A stretch of 64,000 nucleotides of DNA from Acephala macrosclerotiorum (GCA_014904845.1 MU119209.1:635380-699379), one strand, 5' to 3'; numbered from the stretch's first letter, positions 34,503 through 46,765 are shown. The notes: generated by a model from the letters alone, not told the origin. Program-made: numbers and translations.

Positions 34503-35038
34503 GCGAATGTTCATTAGATGGCGCTTGCCATCAGAATTGATGGTGGAGTGAACTTGATTGATAACTCAGGGACAGTGGAAGAGATCTATGGTGAAGGGTT
34601 GTTTGTAACTAGACAAGAATCTTCAAATACTGGCTCTCGGGGACAAGATCAATTCCACAACTCACGATAAAACAAGCCTGAGTAGCTGAGTTGGTAGAAA
34701 TTGGTGACGCTTGCAAGGCGGCAAAGTTTGAGAGCTGCTTCTTCTATCTGATCAACTTTCCCAATGATAGGGATATCGTTGACTAGGCTCCTGCGAATCC
34801 GTAAATCCTTCATCGTGAGGAGCACACTTATGGAGTCTTCGCCCTCCCCGTCGGTGTTAGCCGTAGAATTTGCCTCAAGAGCGCCTCTCGTGCCAAATCT
34901 CGACTTGAGAAAGAGCTTGTCCGAAATCGATATTCCCTGGCTGGATAGCCTCTCGGCCGTCCATGGGTAGCGAGATTTGGTGAGGCGACGTTTTGTGATC
35001 GCGTTTGGCCATTCATAACCCGAGCCTGAAGCCATAAA
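34503..35038. other. Intergenic, convergent 3' ends, with an orphan frame
   Basis: Lies between the tail of copy D and the stop codon of copy E. A minus-strand frame at 34649-35035 (128 aa) begins 3 bp beyond the stop of copy E. It shows no family motif and is probably chance or an unrecognised extension. It is listed here rather than as a gene. Confidence 0.35.
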
Positions 35039-36663
35039 TCAAGGCTTTGGCGCTGTGGTGGTGGTGGAGGGTACTCGTTTCCTTTCAAACATTTCCAGAG
35101 TCAATCCTGTGATGCGCGACTCAATCTGATCTACTTGATCGTGAAGCGACTTCATTTCTCCATGAGCTTGACTGTGCATGTTGCTGACCGAGGGGGCGGA
35201 GGTGAAGCCAGCAGGTGATCTGTAATTAGCTGTTTCTTGCAATGTATCGCAGAGTGAGGTGATTTTGATGCCACGTATTAACATCGCAACTATCTTGAAA
35301 GAGTACGAAGTGTACGGGTGGGCTGGAAGCGGCCATAGACCTTTGTCAGAAAGGCCTTTCAAGAGCGTGCCAAGTATCATGCCCTCGCAGGAGTATCGCC
35401 TGACACCGATGTCGATATTGCTGCTAGAATTGGATGTGCAGACACGAATGGTGGAATTGGATCGGCTGGATCCAAATGCAAAGGTCGGACCTGGGCTCAT
35501 TAATTTATCTTTCAATCGTGCGATGACTGCCAGCGCATCCGAGATGGCCTTTCGCCGTTGCTCTCCAATCTCCGCTGGTGGAATGTTAGCTGAGATCAAA
35601 GCGAACCTGGAGAATGGTGCGTACCTAAGACAAGTTCAGGTATTGGGAGACTAGGGTCAGGCGGCGGTGTGAAGAAGCCCGCTGGATAAGTTTCTCGCGC
35701 TGCAATCCACGACATATTCTTGAACACATCGGGGATTTTGAACACCCAAGCTACGGACATCCATTTGTAAAGATCCGCAGAATAGGATTTTGGCATTGAA
35801 GGCTTCAAGCGGGCCATCCATAGCTCCACGTATAGCTCTACAACCTCCTGCATCTGATACTTGTCAACAAGTATTGATAAAGCTGTTGCAATGTCGAGAG
35901 AGACTTCCTTGGGAACCTGTCTAACCCGCCCGTGAATGATGTTGAGGATAATCTCCATGGCGGTTGTGTCGTCGTCAGGCAAAGCAACTTCGACTTTGCC
36001 AGTAGAACGGAGGGTTTCGCCTTCCACGAAATTGTGCTTGAACATAGCTTTGAACACCGGAGAAGCCAGCATTAAATGCTTCGCAGACACCAGCATTTCC
36101 ACCTCGTTTATGACCTCACTCTCCTCCTCGTTTAGGGCCTCACTCTCCTCCTCGTTTAGGGCCTCACTCTCCTCCTCGTTTATGACCTCACTCTCCTCCT
36201 CGTTGATGGACTGACCATCACTCTCTGGGGTTGGCGTCGAACTCTCGACGAGACCGTTTGGCGTACTGGCCCCAAAAGAAAAAGAAGCACAAGAGCTGAT
36301 GTTTGTGGAGGTTTCGAGAGGTGTTGTATTCGAACTCGTGACCAGGTTCGAAGACGTGTTGAAAACAGGGGGTCTACTTCCAAAGATCCCACCAGGGGTT
36401 GAAGCCGAGCTGGGACCCGCAGCCGGCCTACTGCTAAAGATCCCACCACCCAAGTTTGAAGGCGTGCTGGAACCCGCAGCCGGCCTACTGCCAAAGAGCC
36501 CACCGCTCAAGTTTGAAGGCGTGCTGGAACCCGCAGCCGGCCTACTGCCAAAGAGCCCACCGCTCAAGTTTGAAGGCGTGCTGGAAGTCGCAGGCTCAGG
36601 AGCATAGGTGAGCCGCAGAAGGAGATCCCCATCAGGGTCGAAGGTAACGCGTTTGGCGGCCAT
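35039..36663 (-). CDS. BTB-domain family protein with GLFG repeats, copy E
   Basis: Exons 36663-35625 and 35574-35039, with a 50-bp phase-1 intron; 524 aa, the longest family member (an ATG at 36669 would add 2). The signature FDPDGDLLLRLTY is followed by tandem 19-residue repeats containing GGLFGSRPAAG, then GGIF variants. This Gly-Leu-Phe-Gly composition is typical of nucleoporins that form the pore barrier. A Ser/Thr-rich stretch and an acidic 8-residue repeat (NEEESEAL) come before the BTB core (VSAKHLMLASPVFKAMF, LPDDDTTAM, IIHGRVRQVP, ILVDKYQMQEV). Exon 2 has the C-terminal domain (CEGMILGTLLKGLSDKG, LWPLPAHPYTS). The repeats replace the linker seen in paralogues. Whether they confer pore binding is inference. 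Confidence 0.9.
36102..36206. repeat. 24-bp coding minisatellite (acidic repeat) in copy E
   Basis: Four full copies and one partial copy of a 24-bp unit encode an 8-residue acidic motif (NEEESEAL or NEEESEVI) just before the BTB core. Units are nearly identical, so the array is young and probably variable in length. Confidence 0.85.
36414..36584. repeat. 57-bp coding minisatellite (GLFG repeat) in copy E
   Basis: Three 57-bp units start near 36414, 36471 and 36528. They encode 19 residues each with a GGLFGSRPAAG core; the unit at 36414 is slightly diverged (GGIFSSRPAAG). A more degenerate fourth unit adjoins at about 36364. The near-identity of two units points to recent expansion. Confidence 0.85.
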
Positions 36664-37679
36664 TTTCATTGAGTGGTTCAGGACGCGAACAAGTCGAGGG
36701 ACAATGTCTTCGCTCTGCCTCCTCGATATAGCAGAGACTCGCTCTGATATTGATGTATCTGATGTTGAAAGAGGTTGTTAGGGATATGGGGAAATGGGGT
36801 GTCGGTGGGTTCTAACCTGCGGACGTTGATGTTGTTGTCGGTGCGTCACCAACCTCCGATGAAGAGAGGTTTCCGCTGTGTTGTTTGAATGCAAGGCTGG
36901 ACTAGTCCGAATTAGGCAATGACTTGGAACGGCCTCACTGAAGGAAGCATCTCTCCTTTCATCCCAAGATTTGGTACTTGAAATATATTGTTACCACTTT
37001 CGAGATTACCAGTCTCTAGGACAGCCGATAATCATCATGGTGGACGTCTCGAAAATACATACAATCCTTGACGAACACTTCAACAGCTCCTCGATTCCCC
37101 CGCGAAGCTTTTCGGGGCAGCAGGTGCTCCACAGCACTTGCTGTCGATTCTGCCATCATGTGATAGCAAAAAAATTGCTAAAATGAAATAATACCAAGAA
37201 TAAGAATATGTATGATTTTGCAAGCAGCTATGTGTGTATATACGCTGCCTTCATTTAAACTGGCGATGCATTTGAGTCTGAAAAGTAGAGAATTGCATAG
37301 TCACATGACAAGTCCACTCCTGATTTCCCCTCTTCCACTATTTTGCATTCCCAAGCTCCCTCCTATCTTACACTCCCACCCAATATGCAGCATGCCTTAG
37401 CCCTACTTCCCTCCAAAAGCCCTACCTTCGGCAGCGCTCGCAGCACCAGCTCTGCCTTCCCTAGCAACCGCAGCGCTCGAGCAGATTGAGATTCAACTAA
37501 TGATACTTGGACTTTGCGTATTAAAAATGTCGCACTCACTGCCCACTCACCACCCACGCTAACTCGCAGCACCTGCTCTATAGCACCGGCTGCCCCGAAA
37601 AGCTTCGTTCCCGCGAACATCCGAAAACGATTTGTCCATCCGAAGTAGCTCGGTCCCTGAATACCAAAGACTTCGAAAG
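36664..37679. other. Intergenic with an inverted-repeat pair
   Basis: Contains the upstream region of copy E (minus strand) and a roughly 500-bp segment bounded by inverted repeats (37103-37607), listed separately. No intact gene recognised. Confidence 0.5.
37103..37607. mobile_element. Possible MITE or inverted duplication
   Basis: The stretch CGAAGCTTTTCGGGGCAGC at 37103 is repeated in inverse orientation ending at 37607. The match is 26 bp with one mismatch and extends imperfectly to about 45 bp. Flanks read TTCCCCCG on the left and TTCCCGCG on the right, which could be an imperfect 8-bp target duplication. The interior is non-coding and includes short CAGC/GCTGC-rich motifs. An old inverted duplication is an equally simple reading. 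Confidence 0.4.
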
Positions 37680-38276
37680 TGCTGGCGCTGGCGCTGGCTC
37701 ATGGCGAGAAGCAATGCCTCAAGTTCGAAAGCTCGTCGCTGAGATGAGGTCTCGAGGAGAAGCCGAGGTTCTTCAGGAAGGGGCCGTACTCGCGGACCTG
37801 GCATCAGGAAACCTCCCAATACCTCAACCAATCCTAGGTAGCTTCTCTCTAGAATTCGTCTTTTGATGTGTATCCCGCGCTGATTCATTATAGACGCTAT
37901 ACAAACTCGCCGACTACATACAATACATATATATGAATTTAGAACTATGTATAGAAAAATACAAATCAGATACGCATACAATATGTTGCAAGTCCAATCG
38001 AGGTCAACAAACCAGAGAAGATTGCAACGTCATGCTCCTGGGAAATGTAATCAAGGCTGCCACAAGGCTCAGAGACTCTGGCTAATACTGGAGCCTCTAT
38101 ATGAAGGAACATCGATTGATACTCTGATAGATTGTATGGGGTTAGTGCGCGTAAGTAGTCTGTGTGACTATCTAGAAGGAGGACACATCAGCTATACAGT
38201 TCCAAGCAACGGACATTCAATCAATACCTCACTCAGTGGCACCGTGGTTGATTGGTCAGAATTTGGAGGGGTTTGA
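37680..38276 (+). pseudogene. BTB family fragment (end of exon 1 plus exon 2)
   Basis: The sequence keeps the tail of a family exon 1, reading LADLASGNLPIPQPILG followed at once by a GT donor (37841). Further on is a decayed exon 2: CNVMLLGNVIKAATRL, a stop, then in another frame YEGTSIDTLI and VRVSSLCDYLEGG. The BTB core and the N-terminal signature are gone. It is therefore a truncated, frameshifted family member in plus orientation, just downstream of the inverted-repeat segment. Confidence 0.75.
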
Positions 38277-39025
38277 TCTGGACGAGTTTCAATATTGAAA
38301 TAGGACATGTTTACAGGAACGTCCCCATGTCAAACTTTCCGAAATTGGATGCGAAATAGCATCAGTCAAACAATCAGACATCGTGTTTCTGACACTACAC
38401 CCCAAGATTTTCCTTTCGGGGACAGGCTTTCTGGTCACACGAGTATTACTTGTCACGCGACTTGAGCACGGGGATTTATGTTGAGACCAGCACGTATACG
38501 AACAGGTATGTAAAACCCAGTTTTCTATGATACCGGCCAATGACTGCAGCAACTTCAACACTTCCTCATACGCTCTCAAGTCTCAGCTCAACCATCATAT
38601 ATATCTCGCTATAAATCTTTTCAAGATAGTTGCACGACCCTTGAGCCTATTCAAATGTCAAGGTGATTAGATTTAAGTGTTTTGCAAATACTTGTCTTTT
38701 AGTGGCCGTTTTTAATAGCAGTTGAGTTGCAATCCTCGGGTGATAGACCGGCATCGATGAGACCCCGCAAAGAAATCTCAACACCGAAAGCCAGTGGAGG
38801 AGTATCTCAGGCCCCAATGTTGCAGCCGTTGTCATTTCATCTTTCCTTTGCATCTAGCTATCGTCACGGAACGGAGTCACCATTGATGCTTCTCTCGCGT
38901 GCTCTCGCGAGACCAAGCGTCTCCCACCTGATCCTAGCGCGTTCGCGCAGCCATACCTTCCTGTTTTCATTCTCCGAAATTTCCATCATACAACACCCAG
39001 ATTGTTCTGCCATATTTCAGGCAAC
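38277..39025. other. Intergenic
   Basis: Upstream region of the BTB copy at 39026. Frames at 38289-38579 and 38727-39068 lack recognised content. Confidence 0.5.
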
Positions 39026-40222
39026 ATGGCACCTGAGAAGCAGATCTTTGATCCAGATGGAGATGTGATCTTCATCCTCCCGAGCGCATCGACGAGTACA
39101 TCAAGCGACACCTCTTCAACGCGCAATGAGACCACCACCCTGTACGTTGATCCCTGAAATTCCTTCGCTGAACAAGCTTTTTGCTTTCTCAATTGCGTTG
39201 TTGCTCTCATATTGTAAAGCTCTCTAATACTAATCTATATATAGGCAGCACAAACATCCAGCAAAAGACCCCTATGTACATATGCAGGTGTCCTCAAAGC
39301 ATATGATGCTTGCTTCTCGAGTCTTCAATGCTATGTTGACGCATTCTTTCAAAGAAGGCGAGACACTCCGTGCTACTGGAAAAGTAGAGATAGAGGTTAG
39401 AGTCCCAAGATCACTTTCAGAAAAGCACACACTAATTCGTCAAAGCTTCCCGATGATGATCCTGTTGCATTTACTATGGTACTCGACATCATTCATAGCA
39501 GAAGCCGACGAGTCCCTCGTATCGTACCTTTGAAGTTATTAGGACTTCTCGCAATAATCGTCGACAAATACCAATTTCACGAAGCCGTTGCCGTGTTCTC
39601 CGACATCTGGTTGAAAGAAACCCCTGCTACGTTCCCTTCTAAGTTTTACGACCAACACGCGCCCGAATGGCTCTTGTGGCTCGGTATCGCATGGGTCTTC
39701 CGCGGGGCCATCGAATTCGGGCATATCACCAGCACTATTATGACCACCGCTAAAGACGATATTGACACGACGTTGTGCGAGAACCTACCAATACCAGAAT
39801 CAATCCTGCGAGCCCTTACAACTCGCAGAAAGGACACTCTCCGCGCCATGTACGAAAAAGTCGAATCTTGGATTGAAGACTACAAAAGTGACAGAGTTCA
39901 GTGTCCCGACAATCCACGCGATAAAGAAGCAGAAAAAGCTTGTGACGCGATGATGCTCGGATCATTGATCAAATTCTGTACGAAGTTCGGCATCTGGCCT
40001 GTGCCAAAAGCTCCGTATAAAGGAGTCTCGATCTATCAAGTGCTTTATGATATCGAGGATCTAGAGCTTCTATCTCTGTGCGACTACCTCCATCCACAAC
40101 AAGACATAGGGCGAGACGACAGTCATAGCGTTGCGGTATTCATATATGAGGATGTTAAAAACGCTAATACTGCATCAGCTGGATTGAAAATGGAAGAATT
40201 TACGCGGCACCACTTCGAATAG
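39026..40222 (+). CDS. BTB-domain family protein with altered introns, copy G
   Basis: Exons 39026-39141, 39245-39395 and 39446-40222; 347 aa. The signature is FDPDGDVIFIL, then a short Ser/Thr linker. The BTB core is VSSKHMMLASRVFNAML, split by the second intron just before LPDDDPVAF, then IIHSRSRRVP and IIVDKYQFHEA. The family intron after LPIPxxVLG is missing: the reading frame passes straight through LPIPESILRALTTRRKDTL into the C-terminal domain (CDAMMLGSLIKFCTKFG, IWPVPKAPYKG, LLSLCDYL). So it has lost the shared intron and has two that I do not see in most paralogues. Exon lengths sum to whole codons, and no stop interrupts it. Confidence 0.87.
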
Positions 40223-40846
40223 GGCGTCGGTGGAACCTAGATATGCGATTAATGGGACGATTTTGAGTGAGAGAGAAAGCGTGTATTTACGAGTATTGAA
40301 GCCAACGCTAGCATGGTGGATGGACAAACCAAAAACCTCGAGGTTCTTGATAGGACCCGCACGATGCCATTGACCTCTTCTGATCATGGAGCACGTCTAT
40401 TTCAAGGAGCGTAATGTCGCATATCGAAGTCACGCGTACAACGAAGGGGACCGACGGTAGCTTAGAAAATAATTGAGCAATGGGCATTTCACCTGCACTA
40501 GGAGTCGCAAAACCTGACAAAAAAAAAAGCATTCTGCCACAATATTGTCTGGAATTCAATCAATTTCCAATTATGTGATACAGCCGGTGGAGAGAAACTA
40601 ATCATCTAACACTAGACCATGCAAGAATGTATTCCTGAATATCCAAACCAAATTCTGGTCTTGCCAGCTGGAGACGCCAAACTCCAAGGTTTAGCTACCT
40701 CTAACGGCAAGCAGATGAAGCAAAACGCTGACCACCCTAATGCAAATGCATATGCTTCCTGAGAATATCGTCTGTCCAAAAATCCCTGTTCCGTTCCTGT
40801 TCCCTTTCGAGGTTCTGTCGATATCTCAAATTCCAAACTCAGATTC
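40223..40846. other. Intergenic, convergent 3' ends
   Basis: Lies between two tail-to-tail BTB genes. No further feature seen. Confidence 0.5.
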
Positions 40847-41978
40847 CTAATCAAAATCTCTCAAATTCAACCCACTCAACCGATTCCTAGCCTTATTCAA
40901 CGCGCTACTAATCTCAGTCTTCATCCCATGACTACTACTACTCTGATTCGTAAACCCCATCTTTGTGCAATAACTCGTCAATTTGAGTTGATTCATATCC
41001 ACGATCAAATTCTTAAACGTGACTTCCAAATACGGCGGTTCGGGCGGAGGCCATACTCCAAGTTTGGAAGAGGATTCGAGGAGAGAGCCGAGAAGGACGG
41101 CGTCGCAGGTGAAGCGGTGGGGTTCGTGGCGAGTGGAGCTGCAGCGGGGGGAGCCGGATTGGAGCATGTCGATGTTGCGTTCGAGGACTTCGAAGGAGCG
41201 TTTTATTGCTTGCTCGCGGCGGCGAGATATCTCTTCTGAACAGTATATCAGCATTTTTAGAGCAAAGTTATACGATAGGAAACTTACCCATCACTCTTTG
41301 AGGAATAGGAAGATCTGCTTTGAGCTCTCGAGAATATGTATCAAGATCCAGCCCGTTGCTCTCTCTTTCCATGATCCTCGTCACGTGGTTGAACTCGTCT
41401 GGTCTTCTAAAAACCCATGAAACACACAGCCAATGTATCAGGTCTGGAGTAAAGCTTTGCGGAATATCCAGTCTGATCCATTCAAACCAATCTGAGATGA
41501 AATTTTCACATGCTTCTCTGAGCATGTATTTCTCCACTAGCATCGCCAATCTAGTCAAGAAGAGTAAGTCCACATGTCGAGGCACATGCTGCCATCGGCC
41601 CCTTCCATGAACGATGTTCATCAGCACAGCGAATGGTACTGGATCGTCGTCCGGTAACGGGATTGACACTTTTCCAAACTTTTTCAGAGTGGCGCCTTCC
41701 AGAAATGTGTATTTCAGCATAGTCTTGAAAACCGGTGACGCTTTCATGATAAGCTTAGACGATACACGCATGTATATCTGCGGATCCTTCTCTTTCACAT
41801 AATTCTTATACGACCTATCTCCTCATCAGCAAATCATCCTCAAATCTCCAGAAATGGCACGTGCGCAAGCATACAAAATACTGCCCCTCCTATGCTCCTT
41901 CTCCTTGATCCTATTCTGCAACACAAACGTCAAGTTCCCCATCGGATCAAAATTGACATAATTCTCCCGGTAACTCAT
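40847..41978 (-). CDS. BTB-domain family protein, copy H
   Basis: Exons 41978-41875, 41814-41288 and 41235-40847; 339 aa. The signature is degenerate but placed correctly (MSYRENYVNFDPMGNLTFVL). A 60-bp intron separates it from the BTB core (VSSKLIMKASPVFKTML, LPDDDPVPF, IVHGRGRWQHVP, MLVEKYMLREA). The family phase-1 intron follows LPIPQRVMG. The C-terminal domain has CDAVLLGSLLESSSKLG, VWPPPEPPYLE and LSGLNLRDFD at the very end. The linker between signature and BTB core is much shorter than in other copies, and the extra first intron is unusual. No stop or shift is present. Confidence 0.87.
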
Positions 41979-44700
41979 GACGTCTGATCTCTGAACGCTT
42001 CCTTCCTCGATCTTCGATACGTGTAATTATGAGGTTGTGATAATGTCATTTGAAGAGAGAACGCTATTGCGGGGTCGCGTGGTGGCGGCTTCGACTGATT
42101 GCGGCGGCGGTTAAGTATTAAATGGAACCTAGTTTGGTGGATGAGATCAGAGTGGAACTCTGTCGCGTTCGTTGGCGTGCAGTGAGACAACGACAACAAC
42201 AACAACACCACCTCCCCTCTCCTCTTGAAGACCAAAAGAGCTCGTCTTATGTATAGATGAGATGATGTCGCACAGGTAATAATATTGTTTGTTAAAGGGA
42301 AAGCAGATCGCGCTGCGCGAAATTAGCTGTGCTCGAGGTGGTGAGGACCGAGGGGTAGAGGGGGCTGAGCACATGCGCTAGCCTGTTTGTGGCTGGGTGA
42401 ATGTGGAACAATGTGTCGTGTGTGGAATCGAGACCTTGGAACGTTACTGCTTGGCTCTTGGCTTGTTGTACAATCTCCTGAGAAACTGCAGAGGGTTCAG
42501 CTGTGCAGGCAATCGAGGCGATCGCAGCTCTTGGCGATAACTGAGAGAGATGAGAGATTTGTTGCTGACTCGAGTTGGCATGAGATTGGGGGGCTGAAAT
42601 CCGCTCGGTGAGGGTATCACATGTGATGGTTGAGAGGCGTTTTCTTTGGCGCTGGACGCGGTCGATGATGACCTGACTCGATGGGATGAAGTGATGTTAT
42701 ACCATTGTGAGACGGTCGACGATGGTGCATGTGATGAGTGTCACAATGCATCGGCAATCAGATTCTGATGCCCAGATTCCCATTTCCTGGTTGAGGGGTT
42801 CACGCCCATAGGGCTTAACCAGCCACTGCGGGGTACAGAGAGCATAGTGGTCCCTTGATCTTTAAATGCCTCGTATCCAGTCGGATTCAAACCTCAACCT
42901 TATTCCATGTTGTTGTCATATTATGGTGCTTATTTCCTGTTCTGTTCGCAGATTTGACGTCTCCCGAGCCGAATTTTTGAGTTTGATGGCCCGAAAGCTG
43001 CGGGCGCGGCTCATCATAGAGTGAGGCTGTTCTCCCCGCGTAACTTTATCGTCACATCATTGTGTGACATGAGATTGCATTCGAGACCTCCTCGTCATGC
43101 CCCTTTTCCCAGTTCACCTAGAGGTTTATGGATGTACTTGTATTACAGGCAAAGGCCGTGGTGTGGGTGTAAAATGTGTGTTCATGATGTCTTATTCCTG
43201 TCTAGCGGTGAGATGAGGATATATATAACATTAAACACGTGACCACCCTAATAACTTGCAACATGTTTTGATTCGAGAAACGTCAAAGTTCCATTTTCCG
43301 GGTCCCCGGCTGACTTTGGTGGTGGTCTGAAAATTGCAAGCATCTTACAACTCGTTCTTCTACAAGTAGGAGAGTTCAGGCTGGGCATCTTATGCAAACA
43401 TGGCTCTTGACAAAAAAAAAAAAAGAATAGGACGAAACCATTCGCCATTCAATTTTCTTATTCAAGGAGCGTCCACTACATTTAATTGAAATACACAGTC
43501 GTTCTGCAATATATATATATCGATATTTCGCGTCGATTAGTCTCGGCTCTGCGAAAAAGAGAAAAGGGGCAGGGGGGCTTTTGATCACGGTCTATATGGG
43601 ATGCTATACTCGCATTACACTTCGGGTGTTGATGCCAAATCGCATGTAACCTTGCCCAAATACCTTTTTCTATGAATGCTTCGTCACACTTCCATTCCGC
43701 GAAGTGTAGATTGGCATATTTTCGGATAGCGGAGCGGGGGCAGGGTTGTGATACTTAGCACCAAGAGCCTTGCAACGTCAGACAAGCATCTCGGAAAATT
43801 GAACCCGAGCATGGCAAGAACGCGCTGTACAAGCTCCTGAACGTCTTGAACTGATCACGGTACTGAGTCTTTCAGGCCTTCCACGTTTGGTGTGATTCTG
43901 TCTGGTTTGAGTGCTTCGCTTCGTCCGATCAGAGTAGGCCGCGGGCTATTGAGGATGTCGCTTCCACACATCGGCCCATCTTTTCGTTTTCAGTGTCTCC
44001 CCGTCTGTAGAAGCCGTTGTGATCTTATGTCATCCAGTGCATGTCGGCATTTGATAAAATTGATCCACGTCATTGCAAACAAAAGCGCTTCGATCCGGAC
44101 GATCGCGATCCGAGCAGCCAAGATGTCCAAGACTTCACTTGTTTAGTATGAATGAGAGAGGCTCGATCCGTCCCTTAGTCTATTCACGAAAGTTCACGAA
44201 GTATGGAGTCTGGAAAATTAAAGTAAAGAAGCTAATTTTTCTCAATTTACACTAGACAGGGAAGACGAGGGTGAGGAGTTTGATTCTTGTGAGTTGAGGA
44301 ACACATGAGGACTTTCATGAGCCGGTGGGCTCGAGGGACAGTATATGGTTGGGTATAGTGCCGATGAGATGGTATTGACTGTAAATGAGGAGCTTCGTGA
44401 ATGGAATGAGGGTGGTAGGCTACGCTGTTGAGAGTAACACTTGAACTCGCAGTCATCGATGCTGTGAATGATTCCAATCTTTGAATCGTAGAGCTCAGAG
44501 CCAAAGCTGCGATTGAACCAAGTCTTGCCTCCTCGAGTAGTACTTAAGGTCTAGGGCCTCGATTTTTCATGTCTCGGATCAATCTTGTATTATCTTCGAA
44601 GGTACCGAGTCTCTCTTGATCGAATCGATTTTGACAGGGCCTTTCTGAAAGAAGCCGCTTTATCCTCGCAACACTTTCTGCTTTCCTTCTAGTATCGGAC
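41979..44700. other. Long gene-free gap in the BTB array
   Basis: About 2.7 kb with no credible gene, BTB relic or transposon on either strand. It contains an A13 tract at 43412-43424 and a short (AT)n run near 43511. Short frames such as 44247-44504 lack conserved composition. The divergent promoters of copies H and I must lie at its two ends. Confidence 0.5.
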
Positions 44701-45680
44701 ATGCAAGCCGAAAGAATAATCTTCGATCTAGAAGGGGATCTCCTGCTCCGTTTTGTGCAACCACTGCATGACGAAAATCCCGAGCGCGACGAGGAGGGGC
44801 CGAAAGTCTTGCATCATTGGCGCTTGACGCCTCCGTTAAGAAGGAAATACGCATGCTGGTATCATCGAAGCACTTAACGCTCGCTTCTCCTGTGTCAAAG
44901 CTATTCTTAGACATATGCTCAAGTTACAAGGGAAGCTAGAACTTGACTTGGAAGACGACGGTCCACTAGCATTTGAGATTTTGATGAATGTTGCTCATGT
45001 ACATGGCCTCACAGTACCACAAAGCGTGGATATCAAGACGCTGACACAGCTAGCTGTGGTGGTTGACAAATACCAAGCACTTGAGGCACTACAGCCTTTC
45101 GTTCAAGGATGGATCCGTGATCTCGCCTTCAAAACTAAAAATCCGTCCATGGAAGCTACTTCGGTTACTCTTACTTGCTTAACAATGTGTTGGGTCTTGA
45201 AATTAGGGGACGCATTCAAGTCAATGAGCAAGGTTGCACACCAAATATCTGGATGCCAGCTAACGACAGACACTCTCCCGATCCCAAGTTTTGTACTAGG
45301 TAAAACCCAGTCATTTATTCTGCATCGAAGTGCGTACTAATAATGTGATAGAACGGATCGAGGATGCACGTCAGCAGTCAATTACTGAAATCCTTACATT
45401 TGTTCAGAGGATGGTGACCGACTTCATATCAGGAAATGGTAGCTGTAAGACGAGATTCGACAGGAATGAAATTGGGAGGAGACGGGCTTGTAACGCTATA
45501 ATACTTGGCACGCTTATCACAGGACTTTTTGAGCATGGCATGTGGCTGTTGCCGGAACCACCGTACAAAGGAGTGAGTTTGAGACAACTTTTGGACAAGC
45601 TCCGAGATTTGCAGATCCTCGCAGGCGGTGACGAGTACATATACGCTGGGTATTCGCATGACGAAGAGAAGCAGACTTGA
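44701..45680 (+). pseudogene. BTB family pseudogene, copy I
   Basis: The start reads MQAERIIFDLEGDLLLRF, a good family signature. The frame then changes twice: once before MLVSSKHLTLASPV (44853, a second frame) and again before LKLQGKLELDLEDDGPLAF (44915, a third frame). The BTB tail (VHGLTVPQ, VVVDKYQALEA) and LPIPSFVLG follow, with an intron at the usual place. The C-terminal domain (CNAIILGTLITGLFEHG, MWLLPEPPYKG) stops early, before the final helix. No intron model reconciles the frames. Most of the gene is preserved, so decay is recent. Confidence 0.75.
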
Positions 45681-46034
45681 CAAGATCGCTCAGCTTTTTG
45701 ACAAGCAATGATGGGGGTTCGGTGCTTTGTAATTGTTGGTATCGCACCAGGGATACCGTGTTACTAGTGAACGGTCTGAACGCACGTAAGACTCTCTCTG
45801 GTTCTTAGTATGCGTGTTGATTCATGATTGATTCAAACTATCTAAGGAGCGAAGCTCGAGATATAAGAGCTCTGCTCCGGAAATGAGAGTGAGACAACAC
45901 TAGCTATATGCGGTTTCGGGCCGCACGTGAATATCATGTGATATTTGTTCCGACAGTAATCTTACAATAAAGTAGCGGCCAGATCTTCGATGAGTTTAAG
46001 ATAACTAAGAACTAAAGTATCATCTACGCAGAGT

Positions 46035-46765
46035 TAAAAGAGACGACGTGTCTTCGACCCAGAAGGAGATCTCCTTCTTCGTCTGCTCAAACGGCCCATA
46101 ATAGACTACAATGTGGTGCAGGATGACTTTGAAAAATAGGCGACAGACGTTCACAGAGAAATGTATGAACTACAATACGGGAAACACCGGACGATACGAG
46201 CGCTGGATCCAAAACACACACTAATAGCACAATCACGTCCGATGCCCCCCCTCGGCCAACACTGGAGGCATTCATGCTAGTATCCTCAAAATATCTCACG
46301 CTGGCATCGCCCGTCTTTAGTGTTATGTTTGGACCCCACTTCCTAGAAGGTCAGAAGCTGAAAAAAGGCAAGCTGAGATCGGTTCACAAGATGATGACCC
46401 CAAAGCGTTCGAAATATTAATGAATGCTATCTAGGCATTCTCAAGCAAGATTCTAAAGGAAGTTGGTCTGGAAACACTTATCCAGTTATTGATCTTGGTC
46501 AATAATTTTAGTTTGATACGAATTCTGAAGAATGTTCGCGGGCTTGACATCATATCAATCTGCAAGGAAGATACGTAATATTACAATGACAGTTTATCAT
46601 GTCGGCAGACTCGTGGATGGACTAAGTACTTGAACGAAGAAGCAGGCAGGATCGAGAAGGCTGCGGAAGGAGTTGATCTTGACAGTATGACAATGACAAA
46701 GAAGGCATCTGAGAAGGGAGTTGACGAAGTCGCTCGAGCTTGTGAGACGCAAAATTGCCTTTGAG
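46035..46765 (+). pseudogene. BTB family pseudogene, copy J
   Basis: A heavily decayed plus-strand copy. Recognisable pieces in order are RVFDPEGDLLLRLLKR (46047), MLVSSKYLTLASPVFSVMF with FLEGQKL (46270-46360), DDDPKAFEILMNAI ending in a stop, then LETLIQLLILV and an exon-2 fragment (LDIISICKEDT, a stop, EAGRIEKAAEGVDLDS). Several stops and frame changes separate them, and most of the C-terminal domain is deleted. Confidence 0.75.

Noticed and set aside
34649..35035. 128-codon frame beginning 3 bp beyond the stop of BTB copy E
   Set aside because: No family motif and no splice connection found; left as an intergenic note.
36102..36206. 24-bp repeats as a CRISPR-like array
   Set aside because: The units are contiguous without spacers and lie in frame within a eukaryotic coding sequence.
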